Source: Nocardia sp. XZ_19_385 (GTDB lineage Bacteria; Actinomycetota; Actinomycetes; Mycobacteriales; Mycobacteriaceae). Taken from it: 64,000 bases of DNA. Under the pieces are notes generated by a model. The model ran no database searches, was not told the DNA's origin, and saw only the letters and a list, made by a program, of their open reading frames with translations. This document shows, one piece after another, positions 8,320 to 16,411 of the stretch. The DNA lies in NCBI RefSeq assembly GCF_015355755.1, contig NZ_JACVEE010000001.1, forward strand, positions 124,001 through 188,000, written 5' to 3'. Position 1 is the first letter of the stretch, and every line of letters begins with the position of its first letter. The position numbers and the translations under genes are program-made.

Positions 8320-9603
8320 ATGACGACGTTGATAGTCGATCCGGCCGTGTATTCCGCGGCCGGCGCATCGCTGTATTCGTTTGCCACCACATGTCATCGG
8401 ACGTTCTCCACACAGATCGCCGCGATGCGGGAAACCGCCAATATGGGTGGGGCTGTGGGCGAATCCAAGGCGTGGTCCACGTCCTACGATTCGACGGTCA
8501 AAACGGCGATGAGTATGACCGAGCTGCTCGTCACCGCGATGGGCAATTACGCCGGCATCCTGAACCAGCTCGGATACAACCATGCACTCGCGGATTACGT
8601 TGCGGGAACGGGCCGCCCGGAACCGACGAAGCCAGCGGATCTGTACCCGGCCTGGTCGACATGTCTGGTGCCGCCGCCCGCGGCGGGCGGGCCCGGAAGT
8701 GGCCTGTTCGACGATGTCGGGTTCGCGGTGGAGGCGCTCGAGAAGTTCGGCGTTGAGATGCCCGACGGGGAGCCGCATGACCTGCTGACCGCTGCCGAGG
8801 CCTGGGAAAAACTCGCCTCTTCCGAATCTGGGATTGGCAATCTGCCGACGCTGCTGGATCAGCTGGCGAAGAGATTCGAAAGCGAAACCGCACCCGATGC
8901 GGCCCATGTCGACGAGGACATCCGGGCGGTGAAAAGCTCCGCCGAGGGTGTGCTCACCCTCTACAAAGACCTCGCCAAATCCTGCCGCGACCACCGCGCC
9001 GCGATTCTGGAGTTCCGCACCCAATTAGGGCAGCTGCTGGTAGATCTCGCCAAGGATCTGGCGCAAGAAATCGCCGAGACCGTCGTCCTCAGTGTGATCG
9101 CGGGTGCATTGTCCGCCGGGTTCGGCGCAGCGGCGATCGCCGCTGCGAAGGCGGGCAAGCTCGCGGTGAAGATGAAGACGTACGTCGACCGAGTGCTGGT
9201 CGCCAAACGGGCCGCCAAATTCGTCGACAAAGTCACCGAGACCGGGGATGATCTCGCGGCAAGACGAGCCGAGCTCCAACGCATCGCCGACCTGATGGCG
9301 CAGCGTACCGCCGATATCGCCCGTGTCGCACGCGAAAAGTTGCAGAGCTCGCTGGACTATGCGCTCGGCAAGGAACCGATGAAACACGTCTTCGAACCCA
9401 AGCACAAACTGGATGGGCTGGTGAAGTCGCTCGGTGGCGAGGAAGCGACGATGAAGAAGTTCATCGAGAGCGTGCAAGGTGTGCCAGACGGTGTATACGA
9501 GAGAAACAATCCTCTGGTCCGCACCATCAACGGCCAGACCGTCGAAATCCGCGGCGCCATGATCAACGGTGTCTTCAAGATCGGCACCGCGTACATTCCG
9601 TGA
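8320..9603 (+). CDS. Type VII secretion polymorphic toxin (WXG-like N-terminus, C-terminal toxin tail)
   Basis: 427 aa, starting 6 bases after the WXG100 pair. Residues 1-100 are helical with a WSTSYDSTVK turn, like other ESX effectors. Residues 175-340 form a long helical and coiled region containing a hydrophobic, glycine/alanine-rich stretch (about 245-285) that could cross or insert into a membrane. The last 75 residues begin KHVFEPKHKLDGLVKSLGG and end with alternating beta strands (QTVEIRGAMINGVFKIGTAYIP). Such a short, basic, His-containing domain after a secretion scaffold is typical of polymorphic toxins. It resembles small Ntox-type nuclease tails (possibly the type-35 group), but I cannot confirm the family. 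The next gene is the likely immunity gene. Confidence 0.72.
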   Translation: MTTLIVDPAVYSAAGASLYSFATTCHRTFSTQIAAMRETANMGGAVGESKAWSTSYDSTVKTAMSMTELLVTAMGNYAGILNQLGYNHALADYVAGTGRPEPTKPADLYPAWSTCLVPPPAAGGPGSGLFDDVGFAVEALEKFGVEMPDGEPHDLLTAAEAWEKLASSESGIGNLPTLLDQLAKRFESETAPDAAHVDEDIRAVKSSAEGVLTLYKDLAKSCRDHRAAILEFRTQLGQLLVDLAKDLAQEIAETVVLSVIAGALSAGFGAAAIAAAKAGKLAVKMKTYVDRVLVAKRAAKFVDKVTETGDDLAARRAELQRIADLMAQRTADIARVAREKLQSSLDYALGKEPMKHVFEPKHKLDGLVKSLGGEEATMKKFIESVQGVPDGVYERNNPLVRTINGQTVEIRGAMINGVFKIGTAYIP

Positions 9604-9629
9604 CGCAACGCGACAACTGAGGAGAGACG

Positions 9630-9995
9630 ATGAGCACACCGATTGAGCCGAGAGCCTTGACCGAACTCGAAGCCAGCGTCGTGACCAAACTGCTGTCCTT
9701 CTCGGACAAAGCCGCTGCTGGTGACTACCTGGCTCAGGTTCCGTTTGCACAGGTTGTTGCTACCTGGGGTGAAGGTTCCCCGAGCGTCGATCTGATGGTT
9801 CCCCCCGGAGTGATGGCCGCATCCGATTCAACCACCGGAATCTTTGTCGAGGGAGGTGTCACCGACCGCAATGGGGCATCGATCGGCGAAGTCATTCTGT
9901 GGGTCGAGGACGGCAGACTCGCTGGAATCGAGCACACCTGGTACTCCGACCAGCGCCCGAAATCGCTGCCCCACCCCTCACAGCTAGTGATTTAG
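9630..9995 (+). CDS. Candidate immunity protein for the type VII toxin
   Basis: 121 aa. ATG at 9630 with GAGGAGAGACG just upstream, 26 bases after the toxin stop. It is a small, acidic, soluble protein with no signal peptide or membrane segment: TELEASVVTKLLSFSD, then FAQVVATWGEGSPSVDLMVP, then ASIGEVILWVEDGRLAGIEHTWY. A small ORF directly after a toxin-tailed ESX effector is nearly always its antidote, so the role is inferred from position. I do not recognise the family by name. The gene ends the cluster, and the following 360 bases lead to a tRNA. Confidence 0.65.
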   Translation: MSTPIEPRALTELEASVVTKLLSFSDKAAAGDYLAQVPFAQVVATWGEGSPSVDLMVPPGVMAASDSTTGIFVEGGVTDRNGASIGEVILWVEDGRLAGIEHTWYSDQRPKSLPHPSQLVI

Positions 9996-10357
9996 TACAG
10001 CACCTCAAAGTCACCGCGCCCGTCACCAGAGGTGCTCGAGTGAACACTTTCTGCCTCCCCGCGCGGCGACTACCCGCGTTTGGCGTGCAGGCCGACATCT
10101 GTTCGGGTGGAGACTTTCGGGGATGCCGGTGCGGCCTTGGATGCCGCCCAGCGACCCGACCGGCACCGAGCCGTCAGCCTTCCGGGAATCGGGGTTGCGT
10201 TGCTCCCGGGACTCCTGGCGATCGCCGCGGAGACCGTTCACGTGCAGTGACCTGGAGGAATGCGGCGAAAGCGCCGCCAGTAGAAGGAATATCGTGAGCG
10301 TGTTCAAGTGCACTCGAGCACGCGCCACGGTCTTTCGTCTCGTAGGACGAGAAAGTG
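9996..10357. other. Intergenic stretch without a convincing gene
   Basis: No complete gene found. A plus-strand frame beginning at a GTG (10107) reads about 47 residues with coding-like composition (VETFGDAGAALDAAQ, then a hydrophobic LPGIGVALLPGLLAIAAE) and stops at 10250. It has no ribosome site and could be the fossil end of a gene. Just downstream of the tRNA (minus direction) is an imperfect hairpin around CTTTCGTC/GAGAAAG at 10332-10355. Confidence 0.4.
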
Positions 10358-10442
10358 TGTCCGAAGGGGGACTTGAACCCCCACGCCCGTTAAAGGGCAC
10401 TAGCACCTCAAGCTAGCGCGTCTGCCATTCCGCCACCCGGAC
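10358..10442 (-). tRNA. tRNA-Leu(GAG), copy 1, no encoded CCA
   Basis: 85 nt, class II tRNA. Read on the minus strand it starts GTCCGGGTGGCGGAATGG. The D-arm is followed by an anticodon stem CTAGC/GCTAG with loop TTGAGGT, hence anticodon GAG (reads CUC/CUU). A long variable arm TGCCCTTTAACGGGCG, the T-arm GGGGGTTCAAGTCCCCC and an acceptor closing TTCGGAC with discriminator A complete it. The gene is followed by CAC, not CCA. It differs from the second copy at 12098-12182 by a single base in the 3' acceptor strand (T here, C there), making one more G-U pair. Confidence 0.93.
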
Positions 10443-10544
10443 AGGTGATGTGTTCAGTTGTGGCGCAGCCGAGTACAAGATCAACTGCGCTCCGAAACTA
10501 TAGACAATAGGGGTGGCTGGACGCCAATCGCCTCCGCGGGCAGA

Positions 10545-10560
10545 CCGGCCGGAGGGCCGG
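10545..10560 (-). terminator. Hairpin downstream of the HxlR gene
   Basis: CCGGCC (10545-10550), loop GGAG, GGCCGG (10555-10560): a perfect 6-bp GC stem about 40 bases beyond the HxlR stop. It lies between the regulator and the minus-strand tRNA. Confidence 0.4.
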
Positions 10561-10598
10561 ACGCGCGCTAACCGGCGGAGATGAGGATCGTGTAATCG

Positions 10599-10955
10599 TC
10601 ACGCCGACAGGTGAACTCGTTCCGCACCGATCTGGTCGATCCGCTTGCGACCCCAGACGCCGAGCGGCTCCAGCGCCGCGTTGAGCGCCGAACCCAGTTC
10701 GGTGAGTTCGTATTCCACGCGCGGCGGGATCTCCGGGAAGACCTCGCGGGTGACGATGCCGTCCTCTTCGAGTTCGCGCAGATGCTGGATGAGCATCTTC
10801 TCCGACACCCCGGGCAGACCGCGGCGCAGCTCACCGAAGCGGCGCACGCCGTGCTCTTCCAGCTCCCACAGGATCAGCACTTTCCACTTGCCGCCGATCA
10901 CGTCCATGGCGGCGTCGATGCCGCAGAAGTATGGCCCGTGTCTCTTCGCGCCCAT
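10599..10955 (-). CDS. HxlR-family transcriptional regulator
   Basis: 118 aa with the full HxlR pattern: CGIDAAMDVIGGKWKVLILWEL (N-terminal Cys and the G-G-K-W motif), then RRFGELRRGLPGVSEKMLIQHLREL (HTH) and a wing EIPPRVEYELTELG. HxlR proteins are dimeric winged-helix repressors or activators, often redox- or electrophile-responsive through the N-terminal cysteine (Cys11 here). It is divergent from the imine-reductase-like gene, with a perfect inverted repeat in between (10993-11019), so it very likely controls that enzyme and itself. Confidence 0.9.
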   Translation of the reverse strand: MGAKRHGPYFCGIDAAMDVIGGKWKVLILWELEEHGVRRFGELRRGLPGVSEKMLIQHLRELEEDGIVTREVFPEIPPRVEYELTELGSALNAALEPLGVWGRKRIDQIGAERVHLSA

Positions 10956-10992
10956 CGCTTCCCCTTCGCTAGCTGGTCACACACCTACAGGT

Positions 10993-11019
10993 AAGTACCC
11001 GACGAAATAGTAGGTACTT
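10993..11019. promoter_or_regulatory. HxlR operator candidate
   Basis: Perfect inverted repeat AAGTACC (10993-10999) and GGTACTT (11013-11019), 13 bp apart, in the divergent region between the HxlR gene and the oxidoreductase. Separated half-sites containing GTAC are typical for this family. Confidence 0.65.
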
Positions 11020-11101
11020 GTCGGAGCAACACGCTTCCCGCAGGGTTGATTCCAGCGCGCTGGCCACGAAAATCATCCAGCTTCGAAGGAGTTGACCCGC
11101 A

Positions 11102-11965
11102 ATGGCGGAGCACACCACAGTTACAGTTCTCGGTCTCGGCGCGATGGGCCAGGCGTTGGCCTCGGCGTTCGTCAAGGGCGGCCATCCCACCACGGTGTGG
11201 AATCGCTCCCCCGGCAAGGACGCCGACCTCGTCGCCGCCGGCGCGACGGGTGCGACCTCGGTCGCCGAAGCGGTCCAGGCAAGTCAGGTGATCGTCGCGG
11301 TTCTGCTCGACCACGCCTCCGTCCACGACACCCTCGACCCGATCGCCGACCAACTGGCCGGACGCCAGCTGATCAACCTGACCAGCACCGCCCCCGAACA
11401 AGCCCGGGAACTAGCGCACTGGGCCGCCGGGCACGGCATCGACTACCTCGACGGCGGCATCATGGCGGTGCCGCCCATGATCGGGCAGCCGGGTTCATCG
11501 ATCCTGTACAGCGGTTCGCAGACGGTGTTCGACGCGAACCGTTCCGCGCTCGAATTGCTCGGCGACGCAGAGTATTTCGGGGAGGACGCCGGACTGGCAT
11601 CGCTCTACGACTTTGCGTTGCTCGCGAACATGTACGCGATGTTCACCGGGTTCATGCATGCCGCGGCCATGGTCGCCTCGGCCGGCCAATCGGTCTCGGC
11701 CTTTTCGCACCGGGCCGCCGGCTGGGTGACCGCCATGGCACAGAGCATCCCCGAGTTCGGCCGCATCATCGAGTCCGGCGACTACACCACCGACGTGCAG
11801 CATCTGGCGTTCCAGAAAGCGGCAATGGACGCCATCGTCAAAGCCAGCCGGGACGCCGGCGTCGCCCTCGACCTGGTCGCTCCGATCAAGAACCTGATCG
11901 ATCGTCAGGTCGCCGACGGGCACGGTGCGCTGGCCTTCGAACGGACCTTCGAAGAACTGCGCTGA
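11102..11965 (+). CDS. NADPH-dependent imine-reductase-like / beta-hydroxyacid dehydrogenase family enzyme
   Basis: 287 aa. The N-terminal Rossmann domain has VTVLGLGAMGQALASAFVKGGH and TVWNRSPGKD, where the W-N-R-[ST] end of strand 2 indicates NADPH preference. It continues with VAVLLDHASVHDTLD and LINLTSTAPEQARELAHWAAGHGIDYLDGGIMAVPPMIG. The C-terminal helical dimerisation domain starts near residue 160 (SLYDFALLANMYAMFTGFMHA). This set matches the imine reductase (IRED-like) subgroup of 6-phosphogluconate/beta-hydroxyacid dehydrogenases. The ATG at 11102 follows GAAGGAGTTGACCCGCA. It is divergent from, and probably regulated by, the HxlR protein. The physiological imine substrate is unknown. 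Confidence 0.85.
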   Translation: MAEHTTVTVLGLGAMGQALASAFVKGGHPTTVWNRSPGKDADLVAAGATGATSVAEAVQASQVIVAVLLDHASVHDTLDPIADQLAGRQLINLTSTAPEQARELAHWAAGHGIDYLDGGIMAVPPMIGQPGSSILYSGSQTVFDANRSALELLGDAEYFGEDAGLASLYDFALLANMYAMFTGFMHAAAMVASAGQSVSAFSHRAAGWVTAMAQSIPEFGRIIESGDYTTDVQHLAFQKAAMDAIVKASRDAGVALDLVAPIKNLIDRQVADGHGALAFERTFEELR

Positions 11966-12097
11966 ACCCGACGCGGGAGCCGGAAATCACACCGGCTCCC
12001 CCGCCCGGCGCAACTACCCGAATCCCCAGCTCAGACCCAGCTCGGCACGGCGATTTGGTCCCAGCCGACACATCCGTTAACCTTGCTGAGCACACCG

Positions 12098-12182
12098 GTC
12101 CGGGTGGCGGAATGGCAGACGCGCTAGCTTGAGGTGCTAGTGCCCTTTAACGGGCGTGGGGGTTCAAGTCCCCCTCCGGACA
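12098..12182 (+). tRNA. tRNA-Leu(GAG), copy 2, CCA encoded
   Basis: 85 nt plus encoded CCA at 12183-12185. Same class II structure as copy 1: anticodon loop TTGAGGT (anticodon GAG), long variable arm, T-arm GGGGGTTCAAGTCCCCC, acceptor closing TCCGGAC and discriminator A. It is identical to the copy at 10358-10442 except for one base. Orientation is inverted with respect to copy 1, so the two form an 85-bp inverted repeat about 1.65 kb apart. A long hairpin begins immediately after CCA. Confidence 0.95.
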
Positions 12183-12185
12183 CCA

Positions 12186-12226
12186 AATGGCCGAAATCCA
12201 TTGCAGTGCAATGGATTTCGGCCATT
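12186..12226. terminator. 20-bp perfect palindrome directly after the tRNA
   Basis: Arms at 12186-12205 and 12207-12226 are perfect reverse complements of 20 bp with a single G between them (start AATGGCCGAAATCC). It begins one base after the encoded CCA and most simply acts as the tRNA terminator, although a hairpin this long without a U-run is unusual. Confidence 0.6.
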
Positions 12227-12463
12227 GTCATTTCTTGCAAGCCAGTTCCTGCGCCCCGTACAGATCCCCGCCGTTGAATGTAGAGGTCGGTGCTGCCGTC
12301 GGGCAGCGCGACCTGGTTTCAAGGTTTCGCCGGGCGCTTTGGCAACCCTGGCGCTACCGTGGCGTACCGGGTAGCGAACGACTGCACCGGTGATTACGTC
12401 ATGGGTGCCGCTCGATGACTCAGTCCGCTCGCTGACTACCCCACCTACCTGCGCCGTCACTTT

Positions 12464-15235
12464 GTGAAACCGCAGGTTTCCTGTCAGGATCTGGCGGTGA
12501 TCGGTGAGATTTCGCAGGCGACTTTGATTGGTCGAGACCGGCATTCGGCCATGCTGAGAAACCTCCTGGATCAGGCGGTCACCGGAAACGGCTCGGCGAT
12601 GATCCTGCGTGGGCAGGCAGGTATCGGAAAGTCGGCTCTGCTCAGCGTTATTCGGGCGATAGCAACCGACCAGCGATTGACCGTGGTTGCCGCAGCCGGT
12701 GTCGAGAACGAAGCAGACTTGCCTTTCGCCGCGCTGCATCAACTCCTGCGTCCCCTCGAAGGCGAAGTGTCGAAGCTTCCCATTTCGCAGCAGCGCACGC
12801 TACGCGCGGCGTTCGGACTGGAGGACGGATCTCCCGACCTGTACGCGGTGGCGTTGGCCACGCTGCAGCTGGTCGCCGAGGCCGCCGCGGTATGTCCGAC
12901 GGTGCTGATCGTCGACGATCTACAGTGGATCGACAGCTGTAGCGCGGATGTGCTCAGTTTCGTCGCGCGCCGGATCGGCAGTGACGCGGTTCTCGTGCTC
13001 GGCGCCACCCGAACCGGATCCGAGGACTCCGCCCGCCGCGCGGGGCTGCCGGAGGTCATGGTCGAGCCGCTCGATGAACGAGCCGCCGCCGCCCTACTCC
13101 AGGCGCAGGCGCCCACCCTGCCGAGCAACGTGCGACAGCGACTGCTCAGCCAGGCCGCTGGAAATCCGTTGGCGCTCACCGAGTTACCGCGTGCGATGCG
13201 CCAGACCACGGATCGGATGGTCGAAGATCTGCCGTTGACCGCCCGTCTCGAAACCGCGTTCGCCGCACGTTCGGCCGAGCTCAGCGAGCCGGCTCAGGCC
13301 TTGCTCGTCGTCCTCGCCGCCGATATCAGCTGCGATGTGGGCCGGCTGTTGCGGGCGGCCTCCACGCTCACCGGTATCCCGGTCGGTGCGGCGCACCTGC
13401 AAGAAGCCATCGACGTCGGCTTGGTCGAGATGGCGGGTGCGCTACTGCGCTTCCGGCATCCGCTGATGCGTTCGGCGACCTATGTCCGGGCGCCGCTGAC
13501 GCAACGGCTCGGCGCGCATTCGATATTGGCCGAGGTTCTCGCCGACTTCCCCGACAGACAACTCTGGCATCGCGCCGCGGCCACGCTCGGCACCGACGAC
13601 GCCATCGCCACGCAACTCGAACACTATGCGCACCGATCGAGAAACCGTGGCGCCACCATGGCCGCGGTCGCCGCCCTGGATCGCGCGGCGAAACTGTCCG
13701 AGCGACCCGACCGCACGACCGCCCTACTCCTGCACGCCGCAGAACTGGCGAGCGAGACCGGCGCGCGCCGCGGGGCCATAGATCTGCTGGATCGGGCCGA
13801 CCTCAGCGTCTTGGGGCCGATTGAGCTGGCGCGCCTGGCAGCCGTCGAGGAAATTGTCGGGTTCAATCGCCACGAGGATTCCGACCGTCGCATCCGGGAG
13901 CTCGTGGATATCGCCGCCGATGTGCACGATGCAGGCAGTACCGATCTCGCAGCAGCGATGTTGTGGTTCGCCGCAGCGCGATGCTCTACCCAGGACGCCA
14001 GCGACGAATCCCGCAAATACATTGCCGCCCAACTAGATTCCCTGGGCCTGCCCCCGCACCACCCCCAGGTATTGGCTATCGGCGCGTTCTGCCTGCCATG
14101 GGAACGCGGTGCCGGGATTCTCGAACAACTCGACCAGCTCGATCCGGGTCGCGCCGACGCCGACACTCTGCGCCTGCTCGGCTACGCCGCGCTGTTCCTC
14201 GGCGATTTCCGCCGCGGCACTGCCTACCTCGACAACACCGCCGAAATCAGCCGCAGCCAAGGACGACTCGGCCTGCTCTCAGGCATCCTCGGTGCCGGGA
14301 ACTGGATCCGTATCTGGCTCGGCGACTGGGACAGGGCACGCGCCGAATCCGAGGAAGCCCGCGTCTTCGCCGCAGAGAACGGCCAGGAGTTCTATCTAAT
14401 TACCGGGCACGTCAATTTGGCCATGATCGCCGCCATGCGCGGCGAATCCGAACTGTCCGCCGAGCATCTGCGCACGGTCGCCGCCAGCCCATTGGCCGCC
14501 GGGATGCGGTGTATCCAGATCGCCGCTCAACAAACGCGCGGCCTGCTCCTGCTGTTGGCCGGGCAAGCAGTGGATGCGTTCACCACACTGGCGCGGGTCT
14601 ATGACCCGGCCGACCCGGTGAGCCACCCCATGCAACGTTGGTGGGTCGCACCCGAACTCGCCGATGCCGCGGTTGCCTCCGGAAATGCCTATACCGCAAG
14701 AGAATTGCTGGCCGACCTCCCGACGCTAGCGAAACGCGTCCCCGCCTCGATGTTGCTCGTCGTCGACGAATACAGCCGCGCGGTACTCGCCGATGACACC
14801 GAGGCCGATGCCGCGTACACCGCCGCACTCACCGGCCACACCGGTGCATGGCCGCTGTACCGCGCACGACTGCAACTCCATCACGGTCGACGGTTGCGCC
14901 GACTACGCCGCACCTCCGAAGCCCGAGAACCGCTGCGCGAGGCCCGCGATACCTTCGACGCCCTGGGCGCCGACCCCTGGGCCCAAGCCGCACGCAACGA
15001 ACTTCGCGCCGCGGGCGAAACCAGCGACCGCCGCTCCCCCGCCGCCCGCGACCAACTCACCGCCCAGGAACTACAGATCGCCTCCCTGGCCGCCAAGGGA
15101 TTGACCAACCGCCAGATCGCGGAAAAGCTCTACCTCTCCCACCGGACCGTTGGCTCCCATCTCTACCGCATCTATCCACGCCTGGGCATCAGCAGCCGAG
15201 TCGAACTCGCCAGAGCCATCTCAGCGACGGGCTGA
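12464..15235 (+). CDS. LAL-type LuxR-family ATPase transcriptional regulator
   Basis: 923 aa, the size of the MalT/LAL class. A P-loop NTPase domain lies near residue 20 to 300: LIGRDRHSAMLRNLLDQ, then Walker A LRGQAGIGKSALL, then Walker B VLIVDDLQWID. A long helical repeat/TPR-like middle follows (about 330-830). The C-terminal 60 residues are a LuxR HTH: LTAQELQIASLAAKGLTNRQIAEKLYLSHRTVGSHLYRI. The annotated start is a GTG with no good ribosome site, and a GTG at 12497 (residue 12) is an alternative. Such proteins are usually activators of secondary-metabolite or catabolic operons. The large NRPS lies 2.4 kb away but in opposite orientation, so control of it is only a possibility. Confidence 0.88.
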   Translation: MKPQVSCQDLAVIGEISQATLIGRDRHSAMLRNLLDQAVTGNGSAMILRGQAGIGKSALLSVIRAIATDQRLTVVAAAGVENEADLPFAALHQLLRPLEGEVSKLPISQQRTLRAAFGLEDGSPDLYAVALATLQLVAEAAAVCPTVLIVDDLQWIDSCSADVLSFVARRIGSDAVLVLGATRTGSEDSARRAGLPEVMVEPLDERAAAALLQAQAPTLPSNVRQRLLSQAAGNPLALTELPRAMRQTTDRMVEDLPLTARLETAFAARSAELSEPAQALLVVLAADISCDVGRLLRAASTLTGIPVGAAHLQEAIDVGLVEMAGALLRFRHPLMRSATYVRAPLTQRLGAHSILAEVLADFPDRQLWHRAAATLGTDDAIATQLEHYAHRSRNRGATMAAVAALDRAAKLSERPDRTTALLLHAAELASETGARRGAIDLLDRADLSVLGPIELARLAAVEEIVGFNRHEDSDRRIRELVDIAADVHDAGSTDLAAAMLWFAAARCSTQDASDESRKYIAAQLDSLGLPPHHPQVLAIGAFCLPWERGAGILEQLDQLDPGRADADTLRLLGYAALFLGDFRRGTAYLDNTAEISRSQGRLGLLSGILGAGNWIRIWLGDWDRARAESEEARVFAAENGQEFYLITGHVNLAMIAAMRGESELSAEHLRTVAASPLAAGMRCIQIAAQQTRGLLLLLAGQAVDAFTTLARVYDPADPVSHPMQRWWVAPELADAAVASGNAYTARELLADLPTLAKRVPASMLLVVDEYSRAVLADDTEADAAYTAALTGHTGAWPLYRARLQLHHGRRLRRLRRTSEAREPLREARDTFDALGADPWAQAARNELRAAGETSDRRSPAARDQLTAQELQIASLAAKGLTNRQIAEKLYLSHRTVGSHLYRIYPRLGISSRVELARAISATG

Positions 15236-15342
15236 TCGCGGACCTCGCCAACGCCGGAGCCAGACCCGGATCCGCCGGTCCTGTGTCGAAATATGTTGAA
15301 CGGATGAATGTTAACCAGGCAAGATTCTGCTACGTTCGGCTT

Positions 15343-15765
15343 GTGGACGATGGACTCGGGGACTTGCTGCATCGCGTGGTGTACCTGCTCGGAGAGGCCG
15401 CGCGGCGGCGCGTGGACGACTCCGGGGCGCTGACGTACAGCCAGATACGCCTGCTGGGGACGCTGGAAGAAATCGAGCCGGTGACCCAGCATCAACTGGC
15501 GCAGGCGCTGGCAGTATCGGACCCGGCGGTCAGCCGGGCCTTGCGGCCGCTGGAAACAGTCGGATTCGTCGTGGTCGAGCCCGACCCCGAGCATGGACGG
15601 CGACGACTGGTCAGTACCACCGAAGCCGGCCGCAATGCCTTCCATGGCAGCGACAGGCCGCTTCAGAACGAGCTGCGTGACGCGCTGCTCGAAGCGGGCT
15701 TCCCGTACGAACGCTACCTGCGCGACACTGCCGCGCTGGCCAAGCTCCTCGAGCCGCGCCGATAG
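15343..15765 (+). CDS. MarR-family transcriptional regulator
   Basis: 140 aa from the GTG at 15343. An in-frame ATG at 15304 would add 13 residues but would place GTT-AAC type boxes inside the gene, so I prefer the later start. Winged HTH: LTYSQIRLLGTLEE, then VTQHQLAQALAVSDPAVSRALRPLETVGFVVVEPDPEHGRRRLVSTTEAG, flanked by the dimerisation helices. It lies 83 bases upstream of a membrane-protein gene whose promoter carries a perfect 16-bp palindrome, the probable operator of this regulator. MarR proteins of this kind are usually ligand-released repressors. Confidence 0.85.
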   Translation: MDDGLGDLLHRVVYLLGEAARRRVDDSGALTYSQIRLLGTLEEIEPVTQHQLAQALAVSDPAVSRALRPLETVGFVVVEPDPEHGRRRLVSTTEAGRNAFHGSDRPLQNELRDALLEAGFPYERYLRDTAALAKLLEPRR

Positions 15766-15816
15766 CCCGATTCGGTACCTCGCAGTGCCTCACGCTCGAT
15801 AAACGAGAGTCTTGAC

Positions 15817-15832
15817 TGGTTAATATTAACCA
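15817..15832. promoter_or_regulatory. Perfect 16-bp palindrome, MarR operator candidate
   Basis: TGGTTAATATTAACCA is a perfect palindrome located 17 bases before the ATG at 15849 and overlapping a TTGACT element (15812-15817). A related TTAACCA half-site occurs at 15311-15317 just upstream of the MarR start. Spacing and symmetry fit a MarR dimer. Confidence 0.6.
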
Positions 15833-15848
15833 TGCAACACTCGAGGTC

Positions 15849-16370
15849 ATGAACGAGATGTCCTACGTCGCCCAGTCGGCTTTTCCCCTGGTCTGGATTG
15901 TGATCGCGGTGGTCGGCGCACTGATCCGAACCCGGCACAGCCCCTCCCGGGCAGCCGCCCTCGAAACCTGGCAGCGGTGGTGGGCCGTCGCCGCACTCGG
16001 CTGCGGCAGCCTGTGGATTACGATCGCCTTCCTGACCATCCCGGATGTGATGGCCACCGCGATCGGCTTCGACCGGACCCCGTTCCAGTTCGAGATCGCC
16101 TTCGCCAACCTCGGGCTCGCCGTCATGGGATTCCGCGCCGCCTCGGCCACCGCCCGCGAGCGCATAACCATCGGCCTCGGCGCCGGCATGTTCCTGTGGG
16201 GTGCGGCGATCGGCCACCTCTACCAGTGGTTCGCCCACGGCGACCATGCTCCCGGCAATACCGGTGGAGTGCTGGTCTGCGACCTGCTCTTCCCCGCGGT
16301 CATGATCGTCCTCGCGCTCCGGTCGCGACAGCTCTCCACTACCGGGCGGCCCACGTTCGCACCCGCCTGA
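15849..16370 (+). CDS. DUF6790-like integral membrane protein
   Basis: 173 aa with about four membrane segments (residues 9-26, 45-68, 80-97 and 108-125, with a last one near 145-163). The conserved GAAIGHLYQWFAHGDHAPGNTG region is typical of the DUF6790 group as I remember it. Function unknown. It starts 17 bases after the palindromic operator and is followed by the epoxide hydrolase 41 bases after its stop, so the two are probably co-transcribed under MarR control. Confidence 0.75.
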   Translation: MNEMSYVAQSAFPLVWIVIAVVGALIRTRHSPSRAAALETWQRWWAVAALGCGSLWITIAFLTIPDVMATAIGFDRTPFQFEIAFANLGLAVMGFRAASATARERITIGLGAGMFLWGAAIGHLYQWFAHGDHAPGNTGGVLVCDLLFPAVMIVLALRSRQLSTTGRPTFAPA

Positions 16371-16411
16371 GAACCCCGCCGGCGCCCTAGCCACCAGTAA
16401 GGAGCCCTGCC

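Noticed and set aside
14848..15342. Extended N-terminus for the MarR protein
   Set aside because: This part overlaps the end of the LuxR gene in another frame and reads as Pro/Arg-rich noise. The MarR fold begins after 15343.
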